Shown here one piece after another: positions 48,601 through 58,700 of a stretch of DNA of 64,000 nt. The notes under the pieces were generated by a model that was given only the letters and a program-made list of their open reading frames with translations, was not told the origin of the DNA and did no database searches. Location: the NCBI RefSeq assembly GCF_037975245.1, contig NC_092562.1, positions 18,814,054 to 18,878,053 on the forward strand, written 5' to 3'. The translations under genes were made by a program, and so were the position numbers. The DNA is from Apostichopus japonicus (taxonomy: Eukaryota > Echinodermata > Holothuroidea > Aspidochirotida > Stichopodidae). Each line of letters begins with the position of its first letter. Within the stretch, counting starts at the first letter, position 1.

Positions 48601-49654
48601 CGATCACTTGAAGTCAGTCATGCATGGTGAAAAATTTAAAAAATCTTGTTTTCAAGGAAGTAGAAAGCCAAGTGGCTTGCTGGTTTTGTTTTTGTGGAAT
48701 GGCTTTTCAATGAAATTAAGAAAATATCAGTCTTAGTATTTGCTTCCATTGTATGAAAATAAAGTGGCTTGTCGGTATTAAATTGTCAAATTGTAATTTT
48801 TGCAACTTAAAACTTGAAAAATGTTAATACATTAAATTGTCTAATGTGACACATGGCAAGGAATCTCTCTGTTTTCTACAAGCTTATTGATTTGGTTTTG
48901 GTTTTTTTTATAGGGAGTTAGTGTGCTTGCTAAGCAATACCTTAGCCACTTGAGTGAAAAGGTGTGGCTGTATTTGGGAAGTGCACATTTAAGGATGTCC
49001 ACTTAAAGGCATTGAAGACTCGCCCCAAACCGTGTGCCACGCTCTGAAAAAGTTAACTTGCCGTTGCTTGCAAATGACGTTTTCTTCTTGTCACTACAAA
49101 ATGCAGACAGTAATGAAACGTGATACCTTGTTATCTTTTATCTAGACCTGAGATGTCCACGCTACTATGTACACTGTGTTGTGGGAATTGACTGTAGCTA
49201 TATGTATTGACTGTACACTAGTGTCTAATTACTGACGGTAGCAAGCTGTGTGTGTGTTTTCTGGGATCGATGGTAGTGTCTAACACTTCTGTAATACACC
49301 TCATACGAAACTAGGTCAGATTACCGGCATTAGACGTTTCTTTTTGTACGAGTCTCCACACCCTTTAAACTAATGGAATTTTGTAAAACATTTAACCTTT
49401 TTTTTTCTTTTTCTTTTCAGGATGTCATCATAAACAGTAAGTCAACACAGGAGCAGGAAGCCTTTGACTTACCAGGTAAGAAGCCGGAGCCAAACAATAA
49501 TTCCTCCATGAAACCTACAGAGGCGGATGACAGGAGCGTAGAGGTTGATCCCTTACTGGTGACCAGAAACAGCATGGTCCACATGCCCAATGGTCATCAG
49601 ATGAACAACAGTCCAGTGTCCAACTACTTAGAAGAGTGGAATGCTGGGAAATGA
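33579..49654 (+). CDS. gp130-like class I cytokine receptor, short cytoplasmic tail (10 coding exons)
   Basis: Joining ten exons with consensus GT/AG borders gives one open frame of 485 codons. Residues 1-25 are a signal peptide. Residues 37-143 form the first cytokine-receptor domain (C41, C52-T-W54, then C90 and C99). Residues 147-250 form the second, with SSRWS at 238-242 in place of WSxWS. Residues 255-353 are a further fibronectin III domain, and 368-389 a membrane helix. The tail (390-485) has no Box 1, only one tyrosine (Y477) and an acidic dileucine at 449-454. Class I receptors bind helical cytokines at the cell surface and signal through JAK and STAT. Without Box 1 this one probably cannot bind JAK alone, so it would act as a ligand-binding partner or decoy. 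The facing gene at 54-64 kb is its long-tailed paralogue. The family assignment is firm; the role is inferred. Confidence 0.88.
34092..34418. mobile_element. TIR element with 5-bp duplication, 327 bp
   Basis: The left end CAGGGATGTGCCCA and the right end TGGGTACATCCCTG are inverted repeats with one mismatch in 14. They are flanked by gatat at 34087-34091 and 34419-34423. The left interior (gatcaccgtcctgggggaggggtctaaggg) matches the second-level nested element at 8120-8170. Near the right end the motif gtgctgggcgg is repeated three times. Confidence 0.8.
35205..35645. mobile_element. Possible fold-back or MITE with imperfect inverted ends
   Basis: CCACCCGACTCAAT at about 35220 pairs with ATTGAGTCGGGTGG at about 35612. 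On the right the motif is repeated once more (gtgagtcgggcagtg). The enclosed 400 bp is richer in CpG than the surrounding intron. No target duplication could be fixed. Confidence 0.45.
36262..36293 (+). repeat. G-rich tract with G-quadruplex pattern
   Basis: Seven runs of three or four Gs separated by single T or A bases lie on the sense strand of intron 1. This fits the four-run G-quadruplex consensus with one-base loops, usually the most stable type. Confidence 0.75.
37078..37321. mobile_element. Harbinger-like MITE, 244 bp, 43-bp inverted ends
   Basis: The first 43 bp (AGCCTGGGTCACATCTGCGC onward) recur inverted at the end with one mismatch. TTA flanks both sides (37075-37077 and 37322-37324). 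A three-base TTA duplication is the mark of the PIF/Harbinger superfamily. The body is CpG-rich compared with its surroundings. It has no transposase, so it depends on one elsewhere. Confidence 0.88.
37490..38005. repeat. Minisatellite with unit of about 40 bp, in intron 1
   Basis: The unit acaacaacatattactgtag followed by tttatggtatcagtctagt recurs about a dozen times with scattered changes. Alternating variants (tacaacaacatatt and tacaaacaatatat) suggest a higher-order period of about 80 bp. Weaker relatives extend back to about 37340. Confidence 0.85.
39806..39956 (+). CDS. Plus-strand receptor, exon 2 (first receptor domain, N-terminal half)
   Basis: The acceptor is ttctctcag and the donor ACTAT|GTGAGT. 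Phase is 1 in, 2 out. It encodes ITC (C41) and, ten residues on, NCTW (C52, W54). This C-x10-C-x-W pattern defines the N-terminal domain of class I cytokine receptors. Several N-glycosylation sequons are present. Confidence 0.87.
40747..40958 (+). CDS. Plus-strand receptor, exon 3 (first receptor domain, C-terminal half)
   Basis: The acceptor is ttgttttgcag and the donor ACACAA|GTAAAT. Phase is 2 in, 1 out. It carries the second conserved cysteine pair (C90 and C99 in TECLVPSEANEC) and further cysteines at the end of the domain (WYC, LNC). Confidence 0.87.
41878..42047 (+). CDS. Plus-strand receptor, exon 4 (second receptor domain, N-terminal half)
   Basis: The acceptor is tgttttctag and the donor CCACCG|GTATGT. 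Phase is 1 in, 0 out. It begins with a proline-rich linker (FPNPPKA) and a fibronectin III B-strand (MNVTWKLP), then LTFRVLYWQQW as the C strand. It is the equivalent of minus-strand exon 63294-63445, with the same phases. Confidence 0.87.
43511..43664 (+). CDS. Plus-strand receptor, exon 5 (second receptor domain, C-terminal half)
   Basis: The acceptor is gaatttgacag and the donor CAAA|GTGAGT. Phase is 0 in, 1 out. It contains CVKVGVRYD and the NSSRWSSAD motif standing where WSxWS is found. Its length, 154 nt, is identical to that of the equivalent minus-strand exon 61692-61845. Confidence 0.87.
44047..44132 (+). CDS. Plus-strand receptor, exon 6 (membrane-proximal FN3, start)
   Basis: The acceptor is gatttacag and the donor TGGAAG|GTAAGT. 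Phase is 1 in, 0 out. It encodes the A and B strands (KAPKILSL, VNISWK). It is equivalent to minus-strand exon 60212-60291. Confidence 0.87.
44686..44806 (+). CDS. Plus-strand receptor, exon 7 (membrane-proximal FN3, middle)
   Basis: The acceptor is ttaatactag and the donor CTGG|GTGAGA. Phase is 0 in, 1 out. It encodes the C to E strands (IQYYHVIVRDEQTGK, then NVSGNQTYYIL). It is equivalent to minus-strand exon 57906-58038. Confidence 0.87.
44826..45410. repeat. Tandem repeat in intron 7, about five units of 108-143 bp
   Basis: The core cttcat(a/g/c)aagagaatg(g/c)aggagtcttgaaggtgag recurs at about 44836, 44959, 45067, 45205 and 45348. Each is followed by ggtggcattgga and a variable G-rich run, then cctattgacatagtc. 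Confidence 0.88.
46420..46512 (+). CDS. Plus-strand receptor, exon 8 (membrane-proximal FN3, end)
   Basis: The acceptor is ctacccttcag and the donor GCAG|GTATAG. Phase is 1 in, 1 out. It encodes the F and G strands (TSYSIKVAAVNLVGTSDYE). It is equivalent to minus-strand exon 57335-57436. Confidence 0.87.
47603..47763 (+). CDS. Plus-strand receptor, exon 9 (membrane helix)
   Basis: A (CT)n tract and atattag precede the exon; the donor is CCTGTG|GTACGT. Phase is 1 in, 0 out. It encodes the helix WVIVLIVIIMLVVFSAVFG and the start of the tail. At the place where its paralogue has Box 1, this exon ends in VEIRPPV, which has prolines but not the Box 1 pattern. Confidence 0.88.
49421..49654 (+). 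CDS. Plus-strand receptor, exon 10 (short tail and stop)
   Basis: A long T/C tract and ttttcag precede the exon; the stop TGA ends at 49654. The 77 residues are polar and rich in Asn and Ser. They hold an acidic dileucine (EVDPLL) that could drive endocytosis and a single tyrosine in NYLEEW. No STAT-docking YxxQ or Box 1 is present. Confidence 0.87.
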   Translation, partial: DVIINSKSTQEQEAFDLPGKKPEPNNNSSMKPTEADDRSVEVDPLLVTRNSMVHMPNGHQMNNSPVSNYLEEWNAGK

Positions 49655-52600
49655 TTGTAAGCATACATGAGTCCAATCTACAGAAATATGTTTTTACAGA
49701 TAACTTCCTCTTCACAAATCACTATCTCTATAGCATTCCAAAACCTTTTACTTTAACAACCATCTTCCCCTCCCTCTACTTCCTTTGACATATGCCTCCA
49801 CAACCCATTCCCCTCCCCCACTTGCACCCCTCAGCCTGCTCCTTTTACGGGAATGTACTTACTTATCTGCAAAAACAAACGTAGGGTATTGAAGGGAACA
49901 AGTAACTTTCCTTTTTGGGTTTCCCGAAAGGGGAAACTATGTAGTCGCTCTTAACCAACCGTGCAAAATTGTGAGGAATCGTGATTTGCACAGGCGGTAA
50001 TTATTGCTACGGTTAGATTTCTCCAACACCGCACCATAAGAAATGTTGTACTCAAAGCCGAAGCCAAAATGAATTAATCGGGTTCCACATCTGGAGTCTA
50101 TGCATGCTAAGTTCTTCAATACCGCCCTCATTTCTTTCAGGGAAACATTTCGTTACTGTAGTTCTGATTGTTTATGGGAAAAGAGTGACCGTGGAAGTTT
50201 ACTGTTGCCTATATGTGATTTACACAGTAATGTTAAATAGCCATTATTGCTTTCAGTATGATAGGTATTTCCAAATTTTCTGACATCCGGTATGTTTGTG
50301 AAATGGGAGATGTTTTTTAACTTTCTTATGTTTTCTTTGTTTAAGTTACAAATGTTCCTATAAAAACTTTGCCATTGAGGAAAAGAAATGGAGACTATGG
50401 TTTCACTTTTTTTTTTAATTATTAATGTTGTGTATCACCCTGTCTTTCTGGTGTTGCTTGAGTTTTTCTTACACACATGATTTAGCCGAGATGCATGTCA
50501 TAAACAATTGATTACAGCCTCGAGCTGCCTAGACCTGGTAATTCTATACTTTGTTGGCAGGTACTGAAATATGTAAGTCACTTCCAGGCTTAGCTTATGA
50601 TTGTCACATTAGCAAAGTCTCTTGCATAAATGTTCAGTCTAGTATGTCAGTAGTTGACGATCAGCCTGCCCTTCGGTGACTGATATTACCATCCTCTCTT
50701 TACTTCCTTCACTAGCATTACTTGGGCATCGGGGGGGGGGGGGGGTAGATGGTATGACTGACGTTTACTCTTAGCTCTGGATGTACTATGATATCAATCA
50801 AAACTGCTGACAAACATATAATAACAAGTTGATGTCAATTCTTAAATGTCTCATATAGATTTAAGTAACAAGCCTTTATCAAATTCCTAAAAGTCTCATA
50901 TAGAGTTACTGCTGCAGAAGACCTGGATTGTCAGGACCCTATTTATCTGGAACCTGGATAAACATCCACATCCATAACTCAACCATGCCTCTGTTTATTA
51001 TTGCATATTAATGAAAATATTCTCCTCTACACAATCCTGTTTAAAAACATAAATATCAATAAAATGTACAGCTTTGTTTCCATATCACAATTACATCAAG
51101 TACCTTTTCGATACTTTTTCCCGTTCTCTAATTTTCTCATAATATTATACTAAAGAAAAATGCACTATTTGTAGGGCAAATAAAAGTGGGAAAAAGAATA
51201 CCCAATTTTTTTTTGGGTATCTCTGGAAAAACTTTAATTTCCAATGTGCTAGATTATCCATGTTTTACTGTTTAATCCTTGATAGATAGGAAGTTAAATG
51301 CAGGGGCAGATTGGATCATTAATGTTTATGCGTAAGTCTCATCATCATTACAGGTGCAATTTTCATGGACATAGCAGGATATGTTATCAGATTCTCTGTC
51401 TTTCATTTTGGTCACCATGGACTGCAGTACCCACTTATATGGTGGAAAATTGAATGTAAAATGTTTCTCTCATAAATCTACTGCTTTCCATCACCGAGAT
51501 GATTCTTCAGTGGTCTTGGTTTTCTCAGACGGAGCTAGCCATTGTATATAGGTCTTACTTCACTAGCATTATAATGAAAGATACCTTTACGATGACAAAA
51601 TATGTGGTCGAGTTCATATTATATTAAACATTACTCACTAAATTGATTTCACGTAAACCATTTATGCCTTTCTTTTGAAAATATTAGGATTTTTATTTCC
51701 ATGGTATTTTACAGCCATATCCTTTATGTGCACAAAATTGTCAGATTAGTACCGACTAAAAAATGAAGCCAGTTCTTATTGTACATGATTCCAATATTCT
51801 ACCAATCAAGTTGCAGCTGCTCGTTCTCCATGACTTTTAGGGACTTTTTGATTTCTTCTGTTTTGCAAGTATGCATTTGTGTATAGTTTGAATTCTATTG
51901 CCAACCCATACTAGCTGTTCATATATATATACTAGTTCTGTTCATATTTATTTGTATTATAACATGATTTTTTATTCTAATATCATAAATGTTATGTTAA
52001 TATAATTATAAAATATGTTATTATAAAAATAATTGTTACAGTTGCGGGATGAAGGTCGTTTTGAAATTCCATTGTAAAGGACACCGAAGACTTGAGTAAG
52101 TTTAAACATGATATCACATTAGTCAATGTCTAAAGTGTTAACGTGTATCTTCTTTGACAAGAGTTGGTATTTATTTGATGGTTTGTCATTGAACACAGTG
52201 TAACCCTGTGGTCTCTTGCAAACAGGATTAAAACTTTGCTTGGCTTCGTTGTTCTCCTTTACAGACATCTGTATTGCATGACATAAAGATGGTGGCAGTA
52301 TTGCTTATTATGTATTATTTTAGGAGAACGAGGGAAGTAGTAGGGGTGGGGATAATGTTGTGACAGATTAACAAAGTATTTTTATTTGTTCCTTTGAAGG
52401 ATAATTAATGGTCATCTGCAGCTGGTCTGAGATCTGGTGTATAAATGTTTGTTTCTGTTTTGTCCTTGTGTTTGTTTATGCCATTGGAGAACAAATAATA
52501 AACTACCTTGTAAAATTACATTACATTACACGATTTGATATTTTTAGTAATTTTTTTTTTTTAAGCCATATTTAGACGATGTGCTTTGTACAGAACGATT

Positions 52601-52890
52601 TATTTATTTTTAAAGTTACATGAAAAAAAATCTAATTCATCTAATTGATACCCTAGCGGTATTTATCACAAGTTACTTGTTAGATCGAACGTGGCCTAGC
52701 GGGTGGAAAATATGTTTTCATGTGGAAATTATGTGTGAACCAAGTGTCACTTTGTAAAAATTACATTATGTTACAGAGTTACAGACGAGAGGGAACATAA
52801 ATTGTAAAGTATTAAAAATGTAAAAAAGAAAATGGAATGTGTCATCTTGACAAAATAATTGTCAATAAAATTTTATATGAAACCTCTGAA
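49655..52890 (+). other. 3' untranslated region of the plus-strand receptor (extent inferred)
   Basis: AATAAA signals on the sense strand occur at 51058-51063, 52497-52502 and 52864-52869, so several 3' ends are possible. The region has no other gene. A G14 run lies at 50730-50744. The AT-rich 3' part would suit a long regulated untranslated region. Confidence 0.5.
52864..52869 (+). terminator. Candidate distal poly(A) signal of the plus-strand receptor
   Basis: AATAAA followed by TTTTAT. It is the last sense-strand signal before the T-rich and microsatellite DNA that separates the two genes; an earlier alternative is 52497-52502. Another AATAAA at about 53386 is also possible. Confidence 0.45.
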
Positions 52891-53629
52891 CTTGAACTCT
52901 CTGCTTATTGATTTCTCCCCTGAACTTTAAAAAAAAAAAATTTAGAAAATAAAAAATAGGTACATAGGCCACACTGTCACTTGCTAGACCAAGAAACTGC
53001 TGATTTTTAAAAACACGTTTACATATTTTGTGTTGTAACAAAAGTACCATGACATCGATGTAATCTACGATGATTTATATTCACCCGAGATATTTAATCC
53101 TGTTATTTGATATTTCTCAAGGACAATTTATCATTATGAGTCTTCTAGAATTGAGACTGGCCTGGGAAAGGAGTTTAATTAACAGATAGTAATGTAATTA
53201 AAACCAAAGCTAGCATTTATAGCTTATTCTGAGCAATGCAAAACCATGAAAAAAATCAATTGAAATTAAAACAAAGCAAAATGGAACTGTACATTTCAAG
53301 TCAATGTTGTTTAATATAGTCTCCATGGAAAAAAAAATGACATTTGTACATATATATGGTAATGATAGTTGAAGAAGTTAAAAGGAATAAAACTCTTTCT
53401 TTTTTTGTAAACACTAAAAAATGTGTTAATTTGCACACATTTCCCTACTTTTTTCAGTTCAATTGCACTTGTATCCAAATATTATACAAACAACTACAGC
53501 AGTAAATTAACTCACAAACCTGTCATACAGGAAATCGGTAAAAAAGACAATTTGAAAAATAACTAGGCTGTTCTGTTACAAGGAAACAGACTTTTGAATA
53601 GAGTACCACATACTGGAAACTTGAGGTAC

Positions 53630-53705
53630 TGTACATACATACATACACACATACATACACATACACTCAAACGTATTTACATAGTACTACGCGCATACAC
53701 ACAAG
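53630..53705. repeat. (CATA)/(CA) microsatellite between the two 3' ends
   Basis: Short imperfect cataca and acac repeats. The histidine-threonine frame across them is an artefact. Confidence 0.8.
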
Positions 53706-54060
53706 TCACTCACTCCCACGCATGTGGGCCCCATATGCACAGACACACATTCAATGTACAAGTTGTTGATGCAACTGCTAAGACCTTATGATCAATAAGA
53801 AGTTGCACCCAACCCAGGGGGTAGGAAGCTTCCAAAAAGTGGGGGGACACAATATCAGAGGGGCACTTTCTCATTCCACAACCACCACTCATTATGCTAT
53901 AAACCGATACACACCAGCCATTTTACTTAAAAATATATGATGTGTTAGTATGTTATCATATCAAAACTATTATGGTGCACGTGAATAATTAAAATAAAAT
54001 ATTAAAATTAACAAAGGCTTAAAGATATCCAAAAGACAGTTCTTCATCAAAGGGACACAT

Positions 54061-54066
54061 TTTATT
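54061..54066 (-). terminator. Candidate poly(A) signal of the minus-strand receptor
   Basis: TTTATT on the plus strand reads AATAAA on the minus strand, about 185 bases after the stop codon. This would give a short 3' untranslated region of about 200 bases. Confidence 0.5.
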
Positions 54067-54250
54067 TGCCACTAGGACACATTTGCTATTTTGGAAAAAA
54101 AGGAGTGGAGGTACGTGCCCCCCCACTTCCTACCCCCTGACCCAACCCCTACTAATATTCTTACCATCCTTATACCCCTCCCCCACCATCATGCAGATCA
54201 AGAAACTTTGCCACTGTTGGAGAACAATAACATGAATGCCTACGAATTTC

Positions 54251-55747
54251 TTAGTTGCATCTGGAATATAACGGCTCACTGCTCTGAACACTACTGGCAT
54301 CTGAAAAACTACAAGCTTGCACCACACTACAGTTTGTTGCAAATTCTTCAACAAGATAAGGGTCATCACATCTAGAGACCTTTATGTAACCGCCTTGCTT
54401 TTCTTTATTTGGCACATACCCATTAACTTCCAAGACGGATTCCTCCTGAACATAGGAGTTAGTCTTAGCTTTCTCATCTAATTTCTTCATTTGGTTACCT
54501 GGCATTAAACTGTCCTCAGTTATATAACAATCAAAGTTGTCTTCTTTAACCGGAATCAAATGGTTGTCTCCCGTTGTCCTTTTCAAGTCAGCTTCTCTGG
54601 TGTATGCATCACATTGTCCCACACAAGTGTCTAATTGTTTATTTGGAACATATCCATGAACTTCCAAGACGGATTTCTCCTGAATGCTGGAGTCATCCTT
54701 AGCTTTCTTATCAACTTTCTCCATTTGGTTTATACCTAGCCTTAAACTGTCCTCAGTTACATAACAATCAAAGGTTTCTTCTTTAACAAGAGTCAAATGG
54801 TTGTCTCCTGTTTTCCTTTTCAAGTCAGCTTCTCTGGTGTATGCATCACATTCTCCTTCACAAGTGTCTAATTGTTTATTTGGAACATACCCATTAACTT
54901 CCGAGACTGATTTCTCCTGAACATTGGGGTTATTCTTAGTTTTCTCATCAACTTTTTCCATTTGGTTACCTAACCTTAATCTCTCCTCGGCTACATAACT
55001 ATCAAAGTTGTCTTCTTTAACCGGAGTCAAATGTTTGTCTCCTGTCATCCTCTTAAAGTCTGTTACCCTGCTACATGCATCCCACTCTCCCAGATAGGCG
55101 TCCAATAAAATGTCTTTACCGTTCTGAAGGTTTGAAAGTGATAGGTACGATCCATCGGCACATTGACCGAGGCTGATGCGATTGTCACCCGTCGATGTCA
55201 TAGCACCGATGTGAGATCCGATCGGTTGATCGTCGTGACAACCTGCATTCTCCACCTGTTGGAGAAGCGAGTCGACCTCGCTGCCATCCTGGAGACTACT
55301 GTCTCCGAACGGCCCGTAGGTATCGCGGTTAATCGCTTCTCGGCCTTGGAGGGCGCCGCTTCTCTGCAGATCTACGTATAGCACAGCTGGTTCCTTCCAA
55401 TTCTTTGAAATGTTTCCCCTCAGCTGGCTTCTGCTGTTGCTGGGTGACATAGTCATATAGGACTGTGAAAACTGATTGGATGATGAGGTACTACTACTCT
55501 GTCTCTCGGCGGTCTGTGGGTCGGTGGACTGTCTCATTGCGACGTAATGGTCCTTCTTGACGACAGTGGATGATGGTTTTGTGGTATTGCTACCGAGAAG
55601 TGCCCGTGTCGCACTGGGAACTTGGTAATGACATTCACTCTCTTCTGAAGATTGGGTGTTGATGCTGATTCCTCTCTGCAGACCACCGTGCAGTTCATCA
55701 AAGATTTCCTGTTCAATGTGTCGCACTGGATCAGTCATATTGTAATT
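54251..55747 (-). CDS. Minus-strand receptor, terminal exon (cytoplasmic tail)
   Basis: The acceptor is tatcacaccatcag before 55747, phase 0 in. It encodes 498 residues and a stop. Tyrosine motifs by tail residue: YQVP 41, YVAM 68, YMTM 97, YVDL 124, YLSL 201, YVPN 287/366/444, YTRE 303/382, YVAE/YVTE/YITE 251/329/408, YVQE 432, YIKV 454 and YLVE 464. YVAM and YMTM fit the YxxM consensus for PI3-kinase SH2 domains, and YIKV fits YxxV (SHP2-like). No exact YxxQ STAT3 site is present; GYVPN is the closest. Confidence 0.9.
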   Translation of the reverse strand, partial: NYNMTDPVRHIEQEIFDELHGGLQRGISINTQSSEESECHYQVPSATRALLGSNTTKPSSTVVKKDHYVAMRQSTDPQTAERQSSSTSSSNQFSQSYMTMSPSNSRSQLRGNISKNWKEPAVLYVDLQRSGALQGREAINRDTYGPFGDSSLQDGSEVDSLLQQVENAGCHDDQPIGSHIGAMTSTGDNRISLGQCADGSYLSLSNLQNGKDILLDAYLGEWDACSRVTDFKRMTGDKHLTPVKEDNFDSYVAEERLRLGNQMEKVDEKTKNNPNVQEKSVSEVNGYVPNKQLDTCEGECDAYTREADLKRKTGDNHLTLVKEETFDCYVTEDSLRLGINQMEKVDKKAKDDSSIQEKSVLEVHGYVPNKQLDTCVGQCDAYTREADLKRTTGDNHLIPVKEDNFDCYITEDSLMPGNQMKKLDEKAKTNSYVQEESVLEVNGYVPNKEKQGGYIKVSRCDDPYLVEEFATNCSVVQACSFSDASSVQSSEPLYSRCN

Positions 55748-58700
55748 CTGATGGTGTGATATAAAAAGTACAAAGATCAGCAATATCGCACAAATGATTC
55801 TCGATAGTATACCGTGTCACCGTATCGTGTCCAGTGTGAGTGATGTGCTGTTGCCATGTAGTATGCCTTGGCCATTTTCATTCACCGACGTATAACCAAG
55901 GTTTTAATCACTCTCCCCTTTAGCAGCATACTGAGACAAACACAGAGTAGTCTCATGTAGTCAAAAAAAAGGGAAATACTTCAGGTTTGACAAATATGAG
56001 TCGGGCGGCCCACTGGTCGTTGCACTTACAAATATTAAAAGCAAAGATTTATACTTGACATCAATCGGGGGAGCCCAAGCAGGAAAGTGAGCCATATTTC
56101 GTTTAGTAAAAATATGACAGGAATTAAGGGTACAGGTTAGCTGGCCCAAGGTTAGCCTCACATCTAAACCCACTTCCCCACCCACTTCCCACCCACTTTT
56201 CAAAAAAGATATACTCACTTCTCAAATCTCTTCTAACTTTTTTTAGGGAAGCTGTTTTGTGCCTGTGGCATTGAGTGTGCAAGCCGCACAAAGTGGGACA
56301 GATTAACTGCCAGTAACCATGAACCAGGATTTGGCCATCAAGTTAAAGTAAATTCCCCCACTGCCCCCCTCCTCCTTCCCCCACCCCTCCTCCCCAATCC
56401 GCGGAATACAAGTACAATATTAAACAAATCTGTAAAGTTGCAAATCACAGGACTTTAATATATTCATTCCTGAAGACTGATAAATGGTTTAATAAATATC
56501 ACAAACAATACTTACCCATACCCGATGCTTGTGCGATGGCTCAGGGACGTCGGGAAACAACTTCTTCTTCATGTAGAGATACGACCTCACAGCGACAAAG
56601 CAAAGACCGATGAAAGAAATGAAAATCAGGGCACCACGGAGTGGAGTTTGAAAATTGACTGGAAAATTAAAAGAAATACAAAGATATTGGGTTTTATATG
56701 TTAACCTATACAGGACTTCCTTTTGAAGGTGGTCCGTTGGTCGACAATGTCCGAAATTTGTGAAAGTTGAACATCTAGTCATATCATGAAAGGCGTTATT
56801 CATAAAGCTTAGTGTTCGACACTGAGACATATCATTGTGTGACGGAATGCTTACAGTATGACACATTTCTAGCGATATCATTGAGCATTCTCAACTAAGA
56901 AAATGAGAAGGAGGAGAAGAAGAGGAGGATTTCCAACATCTGTGAACTGTGATGTATCATAGAGTAGTTTGGAGGATTGTCGGACAGATAATTATCCCAA
57001 CTGCGAGACTGAACCATTAAAACCTGAGATGAAAATCAATTTTAAAAGCTTAGGCACAGAGTCGTCAAAAAGCAAAGAACAGCAGCGGAAGCCGCCTGAC
57101 CAGCTGCTGCCAATTAGACCTCTGCAGCAAGGTTGAGTCAACATCAAACAATTACCCCCTCCTCCCCCCCCCCTCCCCCTCCCCACACCCTCCTCTTCAA
57201 CATCCTACTATTGAAATGGTGTGTTACTCAATATGACTGAGTATTATAAGATATATGTATTGGATGGCATTAAGGGATGCTATAATGATTCAATTGTTCT
57301 ATGATCTTTGGATCAATTATTATTATTCCGTTACCTGGATACGGTACCCCGACGACAGTGATAACACTTGGAGGGGAAATCCCCATCTTGTTTTCAGCAA
57401 ACAGTTCAGCTGTGTATTCACAGTATGATGATAGCCCTGTCAACAATTGAAAAATAAATTTAATGCAAGTAGGAGCAAACTGTTTTTTCTTTGTTTTTTT
57501 CTAACTTTCTTTGTTTTACTGACTCCATGATAGGAAGAATGATGGTGCAGGCAGAATAGGACTTTTAAGGGAAATCCTTAATGACAATGATGAATTTAAT
57601 ATTCTGCCTGGTGGCAAAAGTTCATTGTATCAACAGCAAAATATAGTCTCTGAAATATTATAGCACAGATGGGAATGGGGAAAGACTACAGCATAGATGA
57701 GGACAGGGGAGGGGAAGGACTATAGCATAGAGGGGATGGGGAGGGGAAGACTACAGCATAGATGGGGACCGGGGAGGGGGAAAGACTATAATGTACAGGG
57801 GACCGGGGAGGGGAAGGACTATAGCATAGAGGGGTAGGGCAAGAGAGAGAAGAGTACTAATTTCCATAACTTTCAAGAAGAGACACCAATTAGTCCCAAC
57901 CTTACCATTGACTGAATATTTTGTTTCATTGGCTGGAATGTTATGCTCAGGGTTCAGAATACTACACGAGGATTCATTCCATGAAATTATCAAGATATAA
58001 TTTGTAATGATCCCATTTGCTGTGTCTGGTTCAAGAGGCTGCGGAGAAAAGAGTCAAAGCCAAATAAGACTATAATTATTACATGTTCTTTGTTAATAAA
58101 ACATATAGTCATGGACACATACAGACACACACGCACTAGCACATGAGAATCAACATGCACAGTGGCAAAATGGCAAATATTGAACTTACTATCAAAGGAA
58201 AACAATTATGCCATACTTCCTACAATGGAAATGTTGTTACAGAAGTGAAACTTTAAGGAAGATCTTCCACTTTTATAGCTTTTCATTAACTCAATCCTTC
58301 TTCTTCTTCTCAGCTCGCTAGATGTTTGGATATAATTATGCAGCAAGAGGAGAAGTTGGACCCTTTCATATGGCTCATGGAAATCATTGGTTTCTTTTTT
58401 ATACAAGTTAAAAACACTTCCAGGCAAATTGCATTAAAAAAATGCACTCTTTCCAAATATGATTTCAATATTTAGGAATACGTTATATAAGTTATTAAAG
58501 TCAGTTTACTGAATTCAGTGGATCAAGTCAACAACAGCTTCATTTTCATTGTTATCTAGAGTTTGATCAGTGCTATTCAAGTCTGCCAATTTTATGTCTG
58601 GATGTTCCTTGCATGACTGATCAGAGCCTGAAAGTTGAAACGTAGTATGATATATGCGAGCTAATTTATACTATTATTAGTATTAAAGATCTGTGTACAC

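Noticed and set aside
56489-56881. Frame of 130 codons across the transmembrane exon
   Set aside because: Only 56516-56658 is exon; the rest is read-through into both introns.
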